DNA from: Actinosynnema sp042752395
GTDB lineage: Bacteria; Actinomycetota; Actinomycetes; Mycobacteriales; Pseudonocardiaceae
DNA length: 64,000 bases
Direction of reading: 5' to 3'
NCBI RefSeq assembly: GCF_042752395.1
Contig: NZ_JBHYXZ010000012.1
Span: 1-64,000, forward strand
The notes under the pieces were generated by a model. That model did not search any database. It had not been told where the DNA came from and saw only the letters and a list, made by a program, of their open reading frames with translations. Made by a program: the position numbers and the translations under genes. This document shows, in pieces, positions 23,346-31,618 of the stretch. Numbering within the stretch: the first letter of the stretch is position 1; every line of letters begins with the position of its first letter.

Positions 23346-23834
23346 ATGGTCGAGGACTCCGGAGTCGACGAGCTGTTGCGGCAGTGGGCGGCTGAGCGCT
23401 CGGACGACGCCGAGCTGCGGGAGGTGAACCGGATCAAGGACGCGTGGCTCGCGGAAGCCCCGCCGTCCGCGCCGGGGATCCCCGTGCAGCGGGCGAATGG
23501 CGGTCCCCGCGGCCTGGTGAAGGTCGAGTCCGCGGATCCGGCGTACGTGGCGGCGATGCGGAAGCGGGCGCCCGAGGTGCCCGAGGTCCTGCTCGCGGCC
23601 GCCGCCAGCTACTGGCAGCTGGTGGGCGATCTCTCCGAGGCCGAGCTGTGGTGGGACGCGGGCATCAGCCCGTTGGACCAGCGCGCTCTGGACTACCGGG
23701 CGGCCGGGCTCACCCCCGCCGACCTCGGTCGTCGCCTCGGCCCGATGACGGTGCTCCAGCACCTGCGTCGGGGCAGCGCGGCGGCCTGGTGCGTGGCCAG
23801 GTTGCAGAGGCAACGCCGGGACGGCGTGGCCTAG
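23346..23834 (+). CDS. Conserved-looking hypothetical protein
   Basis: 162 residues, soluble, no recognised domain. GAGGAGG precedes ATG 23346 by the right distance, and codon use is normal. The N-terminus is acidic (VEDSGVDELLRQWAAERSDD); the middle is helical (VPEVLLAAAASYWQLVGDLSEAELWW), and the end is basic (RLQRQRRDGVA). The GLTPADLGRRLGPMTVLQHL stretch could form a helix-turn-helix-like pair, but this is speculative. It stands alone, with a terminator before and twin hairpins after. Confidence 0.6.
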   Translation: MVEDSGVDELLRQWAAERSDDAELREVNRIKDAWLAEAPPSAPGIPVQRANGGPRGLVKVESADPAYVAAMRKRAPEVPEVLLAAAASYWQLVGDLSEAELWWDAGISPLDQRALDYRAAGLTPADLGRRLGPMTVLQHLRRGSAAAWCVARLQRQRRDGVA

Positions 23835-23851
23835 GTCCGACGAGTCGGGGC

Positions 23852-23910
23852 GGGCTCCTGTGGTCGAGGAGCCCTTGCCTTGAGGGGGCGGGCTCCTGCA
23901 CGAGGAGCCC
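23852..23910. terminator. Twin identical-stem hairpins
   Basis: GGGCTCCT pairs with AGGAGCCC twice: 23852-23859 with 23867-23874, and 23890-23897 with 23903-23910. The stems are identical and the loops differ (7 and 5 bases). They lie between the hypothetical gene ending at 23834 and the membrane gene starting at 23989, and probably act as a double terminator. The two halves could also pair crosswise. Confidence 0.65.
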
Positions 23911-23988
23911 CGGCCCCGGTGGCGCGGCCCCGGCGCCCTGGAACCGGACGAACCGGACTCCGGGCGGAACACCCGTTACCCTTGAGGC

Positions 23989-24354
23989 GTGCAGGGCCTC
24001 ATCACCCCCAAGCGGCTGGCCATCGCCGCCGCGTGCCTGGCGTCGCTGGTCGTGTGCTGCGGCCTGGCCTACTGGCAGTGGGAGCGGTTCTCCGAGGCGG
24101 GCGGCACGTTCCAGAACCTCGGCTACGTCTTCCAGTGGCCGCTGTTCGGCCTCTTCCCCGCGTTCATGGTGTGGCGCATCCGCAGGCTGGACGCCCGCCG
24201 CAAGGCCGAGGCCGCCCGGGAGCCGGTGGTCGAGCCGCCGCGCCCGATGGTTACCGTGGAGCCCGTCAGGACACCCGTGCCGGACGACGAGGACGACGAG
24301 CTGGCGGCCTACAACCGCATGCTCGCCCAGCTCCACGCGCGGGACCAGCGGTGA
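23989..24354 (+). CDS. Two-helix membrane protein of unknown function
   Basis: 121 residues. Helix 1 is LAIAAACLASLVVCCGLAYW and helix 2 VFQWPLFGLFPAFMVW. A basic segment (RRLDARRKAEAA) and an acidic tail (PDDEDDELAAYNRML) place the C-terminus in the cytoplasm. GTG 23989 has no Shine-Dalgarno sequence, and a TACCCT box ends 8 bases upstream, so the transcript may be leaderless. It is followed 15 bp later by a DUF3817 gene on the same strand, a pairing that looks like an operon. No function can be assigned. Confidence 0.7.
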   Translation: MQGLITPKRLAIAAACLASLVVCCGLAYWQWERFSEAGGTFQNLGYVFQWPLFGLFPAFMVWRIRRLDARRKAEAAREPVVEPPRPMVTVEPVRTPVPDDEDDELAAYNRMLAQLHARDQR

Positions 24355-24369
24355 GGCGAAGGTAGGACG

Positions 24370-24672
24370 ATGAGCGGCGCGTTGACCAGGTTCCGGTTCA
24401 TGGCTTACGTGGTCGGTGTCGGCCTGCTGCTGCTCGTGGTCGCCATGATCGCCAAGTACGCGGGCGGCAACGCGGGCATGATGCAGGTCGTCGGCCCCGT
24501 CCACGGCTTCCTCTACGCCGTCTACCTGGTGCTGACCGTCGACCTGGCGCTCAAGGCCCGCTGGTCGATCAAGGGCACCGCCCTGGTGCTGCTCGCGGGC
24601 ACGATCCCGTTCGTGTCGTTCTACGCCGAGCGCAAGGTCGTGGAGACCGTCCGGGCCGAGAAGAGCCTGTGA
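24370..24672 (+). CDS. DUF3817 integral membrane protein
   Basis: 100 residues with three hydrophobic helices (FMAYVVGVGLLLLVVAMIAKY, VHGFLYAVYLVLTVDLAL and GTALVLLAGTIPFVSFYAE). The pattern FRFMAYVVGVGLLLL..VVGPVHGFLYAVY..IPFVSFYAERKV is that of the actinobacterial DUF3817 family, whose function is unknown. ATG 24370 is preceded by GAAGGTAGG. It is probably co-transcribed with the two-helix protein upstream. The glycine riboswitch transcript begins just after its stop. Confidence 0.8.
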   Translation: MSGALTRFRFMAYVVGVGLLLLVVAMIAKYAGGNAGMMQVVGPVHGFLYAVYLVLTVDLALKARWSIKGTALVLLAGTIPFVSFYAERKVVETVRAEKSL

Positions 24673-24678
24673 CCGGGG

Positions 24679-24708
24679 TTGACCCCGCCCGCCGGCCACC
24701 CCTAGCGT
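24679..24708 (+). promoter_or_regulatory. Promoter of the gcvT-glyA transcript
   Basis: TTGACC (24679-24684), an 18-base spacer and TAGCGT (24703-24708) lie about 35 bp before the glycine riboswitch. Position and hexamers fit a vegetative promoter. Confidence 0.6.
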
Positions 24709-24739
24709 CTGGCGGTACCAACTGAACACGGCCGTCGAT

Positions 24740-24925
24740 GTCGCGCGGGAGAGTCCCCGAGCGGGGCGCCGAAGGAGCAACTCCTCCCCGGAATCTCTCA
24801 GGCCCAGGTACCGCGCGACGAAGGCAACTCTGGAAAGCAGGCGCACCCGCTGCGCCTCGCCCACGGTGCAAGCCGCCCGCGCCGGGTGGCGAAGCTCTCA
24901 GGCTCATGGCAGAGGGGGAGGCTCA
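24740..24925 (+). promoter_or_regulatory. Tandem glycine riboswitch (gcvT motif)
   Basis: Two glycine aptamers in series. Aptamer 1 (about 24743-24817) shows GCGGGAGAGTCCCC, GCCGAAGGAGCAACTCC and GGAATCTCTCAGGC, followed by the linker element GACGAAGGCAACTCTGGAAA. Aptamer 2 (about 24838-24922) has GCGAAGCTCTCAGGCTCATG and AGAGGGGGAG. The order and conserved words match the gcvT RNA. It stands directly before gcvT. In this class glycine binding usually raises expression of glycine-cleavage genes; whether control is transcriptional or translational is not visible. Confidence 0.93.
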
Positions 24926-25045
24926 CTCGACGAGGAGTCTCCGATGGGCCGTGTCATCCTTTCGCACGTGACGCTCTCGGGCGCGCCCGCGCCGACCCGA
25001 CCGGTCGGCCCGCCGGCGTGCCCGCACCCAGGGAGGACCCGCCCG

Positions 25046-26146
25046 ATGGAAAGCCGCCGCACGCCCCTGCACGCCGAGCACGAGGCGCTGGGCGCCCAGT
25101 TCACCGACTTCGCGGGCTGGCGGATGCCGCTGCGCTACGACAGCGAGCTGGCCGAGCACCGCGCGGTGCGCACCTCGGCGGGCCTGTTCGACCTGACCCA
25201 CATGGGTGAGATCGTGCTCACCGGCCCCGAGGCCGGCGCGGCGCTGGACCACGCCCTGGTCGGCCACGCCTCCGCGATCGGCGTCGGCCGCGCCCGGTAC
25301 ACGATGATCTGCGAGGCCGACGGCGGCGTGATCGACGACCTGATCGTCTACCGCACCGGCGACCGGGAGTACATCGTCGTCGCGAACGCCTCGAACGCCG
25401 CCGTCGTCCACGAGGCCCTGGTCGAGCGCGCGAAGGGCTTCGACACCACCGTCGAGGACAGGTCCGCCGACTACGCGCTGCTCGCCGTGCAGGGCCCGCG
25501 GTCCACCGCCATCCTCGAAGCGCTCACGCCCACCGACCTGACCTCGGTCAAGTACTACGCCTCGTACCCGACCGAGGTCGCGGGCAAGCCGGCCCTGCTC
25601 GCCCGCACCGGCTACACCGGCGAGGACGGCTTCGAGCTGTTCGTCGCCCCGGCCGACGCCGCGCACGTCTGGCAGGCGCTGCTGGAGGCGGGCGCGCCGC
25701 ACGACCTCAAGCCCGCCGGCCTCGGCTGCCGCGACACCCTCCGCCTGGAGGCGGGCATGCCGCTGTACGGCAACGAGCTGGGCCGCGACCGCACGCCCTT
25801 CCACGCCAACCTCGGCCGGGTGGTGAAGCTCGACAAGCCGGGCGACTTCGTCGGCCGCGACGCGCTGGCCGCCGTCGCCGAGCAGGGCGTGGCCGAGGTC
25901 CTGGTCGGCCTGAAGACCACCTCCCGCCGCGCGCCCCGGCACGGCTACCCGGTGCTGGACGCGGACGGCAACCGCATCGGCGAGGTGACCAGCGGCGCGC
26001 TGTCGCCGACCCTCGGCTACTCGGTGGCGATGGCCTACGTCACCACCGGCCACACCGAGCCGGGCACGGAACTCTCGGTCGACGTGCGGGGCAAGCACGA
26101 GCCGGTCGAGGTCGTCGCGCTGCCCTTCTACCAGCGAACCAGCTAA
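25046..26146 (+). CDS. gcvT: Glycine cleavage system T protein (aminomethyltransferase)
   Basis: 366 residues. Transfers the aminomethyl group from lipoyl-GcvH to tetrahydrofolate, giving 5,10-methylene-THF and ammonia. Typical motifs: TPLHAEHEALGAQFTDFAGW at the N-terminus, GLFDLTHMGEI, ARTGYTGEDGFELFV and GCRDTLRLEAGMPLYGNEL. ATG 25046 follows GGGAGGA; the frame extends upstream through the riboswitch but that part is non-coding. It is followed after 15 bp by glyA. gcvH and gcvP are not adjacent. Confidence 0.97.
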   Translation: MESRRTPLHAEHEALGAQFTDFAGWRMPLRYDSELAEHRAVRTSAGLFDLTHMGEIVLTGPEAGAALDHALVGHASAIGVGRARYTMICEADGGVIDDLIVYRTGDREYIVVANASNAAVVHEALVERAKGFDTTVEDRSADYALLAVQGPRSTAILEALTPTDLTSVKYYASYPTEVAGKPALLARTGYTGEDGFELFVAPADAAHVWQALLEAGAPHDLKPAGLGCRDTLRLEAGMPLYGNELGRDRTPFHANLGRVVKLDKPGDFVGRDALAAVAEQGVAEVLVGLKTTSRRAPRHGYPVLDADGNRIGEVTSGALSPTLGYSVAMAYVTTGHTEPGTELSVDVRGKHEPVEVVALPFYQRTS

Positions 26147-26161
26147 GGGAGAGACCCACAC

Positions 26162-27427
26162 ATGTCCGAGCACTTCAACACCTCCCTCGCGGAGTTCGAC
26201 CCGGAGGTCGCGAACGCCGTCGCCGCCGAGCTGCACCGGCAGCAGAGCACGCTGGAGATGATCGCCTCGGAGAACTTCACGCCGGTGTCGGTGCTCCAGG
26301 CGCAGGGGTCGGTGCTGACGAACAAGTACGCCGAGGGCTACCCCGGCCGGCGCTACTACGGCGGCTGCGAGAACGTCGACGTGATCGAGCGGCTGGCGAT
26401 CGAGCGGGTCAAGGCCCTGTTCGGCGCCGGGTTCGCCAACGTCCAGCCGCACTCGGGCGCGCAGGCCAACGCGTGCGCGATGTTCGCCCTGCTCCAGCCG
26501 GGCGACACCATCCTGGGCCTCGACCTCGCGCACGGCGGCCACCTCACCCACGGCATGCGGATCAACTTCTCCGGCAAGCTCTACAACGTGGTGCCCTACC
26601 ACGTGTCGGACGAGGACGGCCGGGTGGACATGGCCGAGGTCGAGCGCCTGGCCGCCGAGCACCGCCCCAAGCTGATCGTCGCCGGCTGGTCGGCCTACCC
26701 CCGGCAGCTGGACTTCGCCGAGTTCCGCCGCATCGCCGACTCGGTGGACGCCTACCTGATGGTCGACATGGCCCACTTCGCCGGCCTGGTCGCCGCGGGC
26801 CTGCACCCGAGCCCCGTGCCGCACGCCCACGTCGTGACCACGACCACCCACAAGACCCTCGGCGGCCCGCGCGGCGGCGTCATCCTCACCAACGACGCCG
26901 ACCTCGCCAAGAAGATCAACTCGGCGGTGTTCCCGGGTCAGCAGGGCGGCCCGCTGGAGCACGTGATCGCGGGCAAGGCGGTGGCGTTCAAGCACGCCGC
27001 GTCGCCCGAGTTCGCCGACCGCCAGCGCCGCACGGTCGAGGGCGCGAAGATCCTCGCCGACCGGCTGTCCCAGCCGGACGCCGCCGCGGCGGGCGTGAAG
27101 GTGCTCACCGGCGGCACGGACGTGCACCTCGTCCTGGTCGACCTGGTCGCGTCCGACCTGGACGGCAAGCAGGCCGAGGACCGCCTGCACGAGGTGGGCA
27201 TCACGGTCAACCGCAACGCCGTGCCGAACGACCCGCGTCCCCCGATGGTGACCTCGGGCCTGCGCATCGGCACGCCCGCCCTGGCCACCCGCGGCTTCGG
27301 CGCGGCGGACTTCGCCGAAGTGGCGGACATCATCGCCACGGCGCTCCAGCCCTCCCCGGACCTCGCCGACCTGCGCTCCCGCGTCGAGGTCCTGGCCGCC
27401 AAGCACCCGCTGTACCCCACCCTGTGA
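26162..27427 (+). CDS. glyA: Serine hydroxymethyltransferase
   Basis: 421 residues, PLP enzyme interconverting serine plus THF with glycine plus 5,10-methylene-THF. Motifs: MIASENFTPVSVLQAQGSVL, NKYAEGYPGRRYYGGCENVD, the PLP lysine near residue 231 in TTTTHKTLGGPRGG, and NSAVFPGQQGGPLEHV. ATG 26162 is preceded by GGGAGAG. It shares the gcvT riboswitch transcript, so in glycine excess the cell would cleave glycine and could also make serine from the methylene-THF produced. Confidence 0.97.
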   Translation: MSEHFNTSLAEFDPEVANAVAAELHRQQSTLEMIASENFTPVSVLQAQGSVLTNKYAEGYPGRRYYGGCENVDVIERLAIERVKALFGAGFANVQPHSGAQANACAMFALLQPGDTILGLDLAHGGHLTHGMRINFSGKLYNVVPYHVSDEDGRVDMAEVERLAAEHRPKLIVAGWSAYPRQLDFAEFRRIADSVDAYLMVDMAHFAGLVAAGLHPSPVPHAHVVTTTTHKTLGGPRGGVILTNDADLAKKINSAVFPGQQGGPLEHVIAGKAVAFKHAASPEFADRQRRTVEGAKILADRLSQPDAAAAGVKVLTGGTDVHLVLVDLVASDLDGKQAEDRLHEVGITVNRNAVPNDPRPPMVTSGLRIGTPALATRGFGAADFAEVADIIATALQPSPDLADLRSRVEVLAAKHPLYPTL

Positions 27428-27665
27428 ACCAAGCCACGAAATAGCTCGGCCAACCTGGAGGTTGGGGGGGGGGGGCGCCCCGCCCGGGCCGCGCCGACAC
27501 ATGCGCATCACCACACCCCCCCGCCCCCGGGGCCGCGCGCGCGCGCGCGCCCGCGNNNNNNNNNNCCCGTTTAACCCACCCATTTCAAACAACCCACAAA
27601 ATACCTCGCCAAACCTGTAGGTTGACCGGGGCGCGACCCCCCCGGGTAAAACCTAAAGAGGCACC
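27428..27665. other. Low-quality contig junction with 10-N gap and near-duplicate flanks
   Basis: N run at 27556-27565. The left flank (around 27428-27465) and right flank (around 27585-27628) are degraded versions of one another: a CCA.GAAATAGCTCG/CACAAAATACCTCG word, then an AACCTG.AGGTTG hairpin. Between them are poly-G, poly-C and GCGC runs. The simplest reading is two overlapping contig ends not merged, so the true intergenic region is shorter. No gene is seen. Confidence 0.75.
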
Positions 27666-28271
27666 ATGACCGCCACCCTCGACGCGCTGGCCCTGCCGCG
27701 CGACGCCCAGGACCTGCTGTTCCGCGAGGCCCGGACGGTGAACGCGTTCACCGACGAGCCGGTGACCGACGAGCAGCTCCGCGCCGTCTACGACCTCGTC
27801 AAGTGGGGCCCGACGGCGATGAACAGCCAGCCGCTGCGCATCCTCTTCGTCCGCAGCCAGGACGCCAAGGCCCGCCTCGCCCCGCACATGTCGGAGGGCA
27901 ACCGCGCCAAGACCCTGGCCGCTCCCGTCACCGCCGTCCTCGCGGCCGACACCGACTTCCACGAGCACCTGGCCAAGACCTTCCCGCACTTCGCCAACGC
28001 CAAGGCCGCCTTCGCCGACGACCAGCGCCGCACCGAAGCCGCGAAGACCAGCGCCCTCCTGCAGGTCGGCTACTTCATCGTGGGCGTCCGCGCCGCGGGC
28101 CTCGCCGCCGGCCCGATGAGCGGCTTCGACCAGGAAGGCGTCCGCCGGGAGTTCTTCGCGGACACCAACCAACTGCCCCTGGTGATCGTCAACATCGGCC
28201 ACCCGGACCACTCGGGCACCCACCCCCGCAACCCGCGCCTCGACCACACCGACGCCATCCGCACCATCTGA
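27666..28271 (+). CDS. Nitroreductase-family protein, RutE-like (malonic semialdehyde reductase)
   Basis: 201-residue flavoprotein of the HadB/RutE nitroreductase subgroup. The N-terminus LFREARTVNAFTDEPVTDEQ, WGPTAMNSQPLRILFV (flavin-binding), AAGLAAGPMSGFD and LPLVIVNIGHPD match this subgroup, which reduces malonic semialdehyde to 3-hydroxypropionate in pyrimidine catabolism. No other rut genes are nearby, so a general NAD(P)H-dependent reductase is equally possible. ATG 27666 follows AAAGAGG. It lies beside a poor-quality contig junction, but its own sequence is intact. Confidence 0.88.
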   Translation: MTATLDALALPRDAQDLLFREARTVNAFTDEPVTDEQLRAVYDLVKWGPTAMNSQPLRILFVRSQDAKARLAPHMSEGNRAKTLAAPVTAVLAADTDFHEHLAKTFPHFANAKAAFADDQRRTEAAKTSALLQVGYFIVGVRAAGLAAGPMSGFDQEGVRREFFADTNQLPLVIVNIGHPDHSGTHPRNPRLDHTDAIRTI

Positions 28272-28344
28272 CGCCCCCGCCCGAACCGCCGGCCGCCACA
28301 CCCCCACCGGCCAACCAATCGCCCTTCCCCCAACGAAGGGTTCC

Positions 28345-28475
28345 GTGTCATCCCGCCGACCTGGCCCTGCCCAACCGCACGTGTCAAGGGGGCACTTCCG
28401 GCCCTACCGCACCTGACGCCGGAACTGCCCCCTTGACACGTGTGGTTGCCCTTGTGGAGGTCGGCGGGATGACAC
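28345..28475. repeat. 131-bp two-armed inverted repeat
   Basis: Outer arms GTGTCATCCCGCCGACCT (28345-28362) and its perfect complement (28458-28475). Inner 30-base arms (28373-28402 and 28418-28447), containing CACGTGTCAAGGGGGCA, pair with two mismatches around a 15-base loop. It lies between convergent genes in a 305-bp intergenic region (28272-28576) that otherwise holds nothing recognisable. It should act as a strong bidirectional terminator; its size and near-perfect symmetry are also compatible with a small mobile or recombinogenic repeat. Confidence 0.8.
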
Positions 28476-28576
28476 GAAACCCGACCCCGCTGGTACAGGG
28501 GGCTTAACCACCGAACCCCGTCATCCTGCTGATCTGCCCGTCCGGCGAGGACTCTTTGCTCTTTTGATTCTTTGAC

Positions 28577-29221
28577 TCAAGCCGCCGGTGCCGTCACCCC
28601 GGCCGGCAGGCACTCCACGTTGCGCTTCCCGTTGGGCTGCACCACGAACCACGTGCCCCCAACCCCCTGCCCCTTCCACTGGCCGGGCGCTTCGTCCTTC
28701 GCGTACGTGTACAGGGGCCATCCCGCCAACGTCACCTGCTCCGTGCCATCGGCCCTCTTCACCGTCGACACGAGCGCCGGGTCCACACCCTCCAACCGGG
28801 GCGTGCCGTTGGACAGCAGCGGGGGCCACGTCACCGCGCACTGACCCTCGCAGTTGGACTTCGCCGGATCCGCCGTGTCCTTGTCGAACCGGTACAACGT
28901 CCGCCCGTCCCCGTCCTGCACCACATCGCCCATCTTGGGCACGCTCTTCCCCACGAGCGTGACCTGCGGCCCTTCCTGCGCTCCTGCCGCAGGCTCCACC
29001 GCCTCCTCCGGCTCGACCGCCTCTCCACTGGTCGGAGGCACCAACGACTGAACACCGCCGTAGTCACCGCCGTCGTAGTCCTGCGCCGCCGCCCCGACCT
29101 GCTCTGTCTGCGCGACCGTCCGGCCCTGCAAGCCGGTCGCGTTGGACGTCCACATGACCAGCGCGAGCACGGCCACCATGCCGCCCGCGACGGCGATGGC
29201 GATGCGATTCCGTCGGATCAC
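28577..29221 (-). CDS. Membrane-anchored secreted repeat protein (SCO0930/Lipoprotein_15 type)
   Basis: 214 residues. An N-terminal signal anchor (IAIAVAGGMVAVLALVMW) leads to a low-complexity Glu/Pro linker and then two copies of the secreted repeat found in actinobacterial COG4315 proteins: LYRFDKDTADPAKSNCEGQC with AVTWPPLL, and LYTYAKDEAPGQWKG with GTWFVVQPNG. There is no lipobox Cys, so it is anchored by the helix rather than lipidated. The paired Cys in NCEGQC may form a disulphide. Function of the family is unknown. GTG 29221 is chosen for GAGGAGG 6 bases upstream. Confidence 0.8.
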   Translation of the reverse strand: MIRRNRIAIAVAGGMVAVLALVMWTSNATGLQGRTVAQTEQVGAAAQDYDGGDYGGVQSLVPPTSGEAVEPEEAVEPAAGAQEGPQVTLVGKSVPKMGDVVQDGDGRTLYRFDKDTADPAKSNCEGQCAVTWPPLLSNGTPRLEGVDPALVSTVKRADGTEQVTLAGWPLYTYAKDEAPGQWKGQGVGGTWFVVQPNGKRNVECLPAGVTAPAA

Positions 29222-29337
29222 TTCGTTCCTCCTCGGTCCGTCATGCGCTCCACCGACGACTACGGCCCCCCGACGAACCCGGTTCAGCCGCACCCGAAGA
29301 CGTGAACCAAGACAGGGGGTGCCCGTAGGGTGTCCGG

Positions 29338-31407
29338 GTGGGCAACGAGATCTCCTTCCCGCGCCAGCACGCGCGCACCCAGCGGTTCACCCTCGGCGCA
29401 CCCCGGACGTTCACCGCGGCCCCGGACGGCGCCAAGGTGTACTTCCTCCGCACCGCCACGGCCACGAGCCGGGCGAACGGCCTCTGGGCGTTCGACACCG
29501 CCACCGGCGCGGAGGTGCTGCTGGCCGACCCCGGCACCCTGCTGACCGACCCCGAGGACCTGTCGCCGCAGGAGCGGGCGCGCCGCGAGCGCACCCGCGA
29601 GCAGGCCGCGGGCATCGTGGGCTACGCCACCGACAGCGACGTCCGGCAGGCCGTGTTCGCGTTGTCCGGCAGGCTGTTCGTGCTCGAACTGGCCACCGCC
29701 GCCGTCCGCGAGCTGCCCGTGCGCGGCGCGGCGATCGACCCGCGCCTGGACCCGACCGGCCGCCGGGTCGGCTACGTGGTGGACGGCGCGCTGCACGTGG
29801 TGGACCTGGAGACCGGCGCGGACCGCGTGGTCGCCGCCCCGGACGGCCCGGACGTCACGTGGGGCCTCGCGGAGTTCATCGCCGCCGAGGAGATGGGTCG
29901 CCACCGCGGCTACTGGTTCTCCCCGGACGGCGAGCACGTGCTGGCGGCCCGCGTGGACAACGGGCCCGTGCCGCGCTGGCACATCGCCGACCCCGCCAAC
30001 CCCGGCACGCCCGCCGCCGAGATCGCCTACCCGGCCGCCGGCGAGGCCAACGCCGTGGTGGAGCTGGCGATCTTCAACACCGGCCGGGTCGACGTGACGT
30101 GGGACCGCGAGGCGTTCCCCTACCTCACCACGGTCTCCTGGTCCACGCACGGCAAGCCGCTGCTCCAGGTCCAGTCACGCGACCAGCGCCGGGTCCGGGT
30201 GCTCGCGGTCGACGTCGTGACCGGTCGCACCGAGGTCGTCGCCGACGACCGGGACCCGCACTGGTTGGAGATCGTGCCCGGCGCGCCGCGCTGGACGCCG
30301 AACGGCGAACTGCTGCGCGTGCTGCCGCTCGGCGACGCGAACCGGCTCGTCGTGGGCGACCGGCCGTGGACCCCGGACGGCTTCCAGGTCCGGTCCGTCC
30401 TCGACGTCGCCGAGGACGGCGTGCTCGTCACCGCGTCCACCGACGACCCGACGCAGACGCACGTGTTCCTGGTCGGCCCGGACCAGGTGACCCGGCTGTC
30501 CACTGAGGACGGCGTGCACGGCGCGACCCGCGCCGGCGGCGTCCTGGTCCTGTCCCGCTCCTCCCTGGACCACTTCGGCGCTCGAACGACCGTCACCGCG
30601 AACGGGACGACCCGCACGATCGGCTCGTTCGCCGAGACCCCCGTCCTCACCCCGGAGGTCCGGCTCCTGACCGTCGGCGAACGCGACCTGCGCGCCGCGC
30701 TCCTCTTCCCGCGCGACCACGTGCCCGGCACCAGGCTGCCCGTCCTGCTCGACCCCTACGGCGGCCCGCACGCGCAGCGCGTCGTGTCCGCCCGCAACGC
30801 CTACCTGGCCTCGCAGTGGCTGGCCGACCAGGGCTTCGCCGTCCTGGTCGTGGACGGCCGCGGCACGCCCGGTCGCGGCCCGGCCTGGGAGCGGGAGATC
30901 GCGTTCGACTTCGCCGGCGCCACCCTGGAGGACCAGGTGGACGCGCTGCACGCGGTCGCGGCCCGCGAACCCGACCTGGACCTGACCCGGGTGGGCATCC
31001 GCGGCTGGTCCTACGGCGGCTACCTGGCCGCGCTCGCCGTCCTGCGCCGCCCGGACGTCTTCCACGCGGGCATCGCCGGCGCGCCGGTGACCGACTGGCG
31101 GCTCTACGACACCCACTACACCGAGCGCTACCTCGGCCACCCGGCCGAGAAGCCGGAGGTGTACGACGCCAACTCCCTCATCGCCGACGCCCCGAAGCTG
31201 GAGCGCCCGCTGATGATCGTGCACGGCCTGGCGGACGACAACGTGGTGGCGGCGCACACCCTGCGCCTGTCGTCGGCGCTGCTGGCCGCCGGCCGCCCGC
31301 ACACCGTGCTGCCGCTGTCCGGCGTGACCCACATGACCCCGCAGGAGCAGGTCGCCGAGAACCTGCTGCTCCTCCAGGTCGACTTCCTGCGCCGCTCCCT
31401 CGCCTGA
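29338..31407 (+). CDS. S9-family prolyl oligopeptidase (dipeptidyl peptidase IV-like)
   Basis: 689 residues. An N-terminal beta-propeller (about 1-430, with a DPPIV-like segment TWGLAEFIAAEEMGRHRGYW carrying the double-Glu motif) precedes a C-terminal alpha/beta hydrolase. The catalytic triad is visible: Ser near 558 in GIRGWSYGGYLAAL, Asp near 633 in HGLADDNV, His near 665 in SGVTHMTP. The EE motif indicates aminodipeptidase rather than oligopeptidase activity. No signal peptide is seen, so it is probably cytoplasmic. GTG 29338 is the only plausible start; the ribosome site is weak. Confidence 0.92.
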   Translation: MGNEISFPRQHARTQRFTLGAPRTFTAAPDGAKVYFLRTATATSRANGLWAFDTATGAEVLLADPGTLLTDPEDLSPQERARRERTREQAAGIVGYATDSDVRQAVFALSGRLFVLELATAAVRELPVRGAAIDPRLDPTGRRVGYVVDGALHVVDLETGADRVVAAPDGPDVTWGLAEFIAAEEMGRHRGYWFSPDGEHVLAARVDNGPVPRWHIADPANPGTPAAEIAYPAAGEANAVVELAIFNTGRVDVTWDREAFPYLTTVSWSTHGKPLLQVQSRDQRRVRVLAVDVVTGRTEVVADDRDPHWLEIVPGAPRWTPNGELLRVLPLGDANRLVVGDRPWTPDGFQVRSVLDVAEDGVLVTASTDDPTQTHVFLVGPDQVTRLSTEDGVHGATRAGGVLVLSRSSLDHFGARTTVTANGTTRTIGSFAETPVLTPEVRLLTVGERDLRAALLFPRDHVPGTRLPVLLDPYGGPHAQRVVSARNAYLASQWLADQGFAVLVVDGRGTPGRGPAWEREIAFDFAGATLEDQVDALHAVAAREPDLDLTRVGIRGWSYGGYLAALAVLRRPDVFHAGIAGAPVTDWRLYDTHYTERYLGHPAEKPEVYDANSLIADAPKLERPLMIVHGLADDNVVAAHTLRLSSALLAAGRPHTVLPLSGVTHMTPQEQVAENLLLLQVDFLRRSLA

Positions 31408-31618
31408 GGAACGCCGGAGCGGGGGGGGGGGCGCGGCGCGGGGCCCCGCCCCCCCCCCCCACGCGCCACGCAGGCGGGCACCCGGCCGCGGNNNNNNNNN
31501 NGCGGCCCGGGGCCCAGAAACCGGCGCTCCCCCCCGGTCCCACTCCCGGCCCCGCCCCCGCGTTTCCTCACCGCGGGGGGGGGCCCCCCCCGGGGGCGCG
31601 CCCCCGCTCCACCACGCA
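31408..31618. other. Low-quality contig junction with 10-N gap
   Basis: N run 31492-31501 surrounded by poly-G and poly-C. No gene. It separates convergent genes, so a terminator hairpin (hard to sequence) may be what broke the assembly. Confidence 0.75.

Noticed and set aside
24923..27592. 889-codon minus-strand frame opposite gcvT-glyA
   Set aside because: It is the antisense shadow of two unmistakable genes, with Arg/Val/Gly/His-rich composition and no recognisable domain.
27585..28307. Minus-strand frame opposite the nitroreductase gene
   Set aside because: Antisense shadow; the plus-strand gene has clear family motifs.
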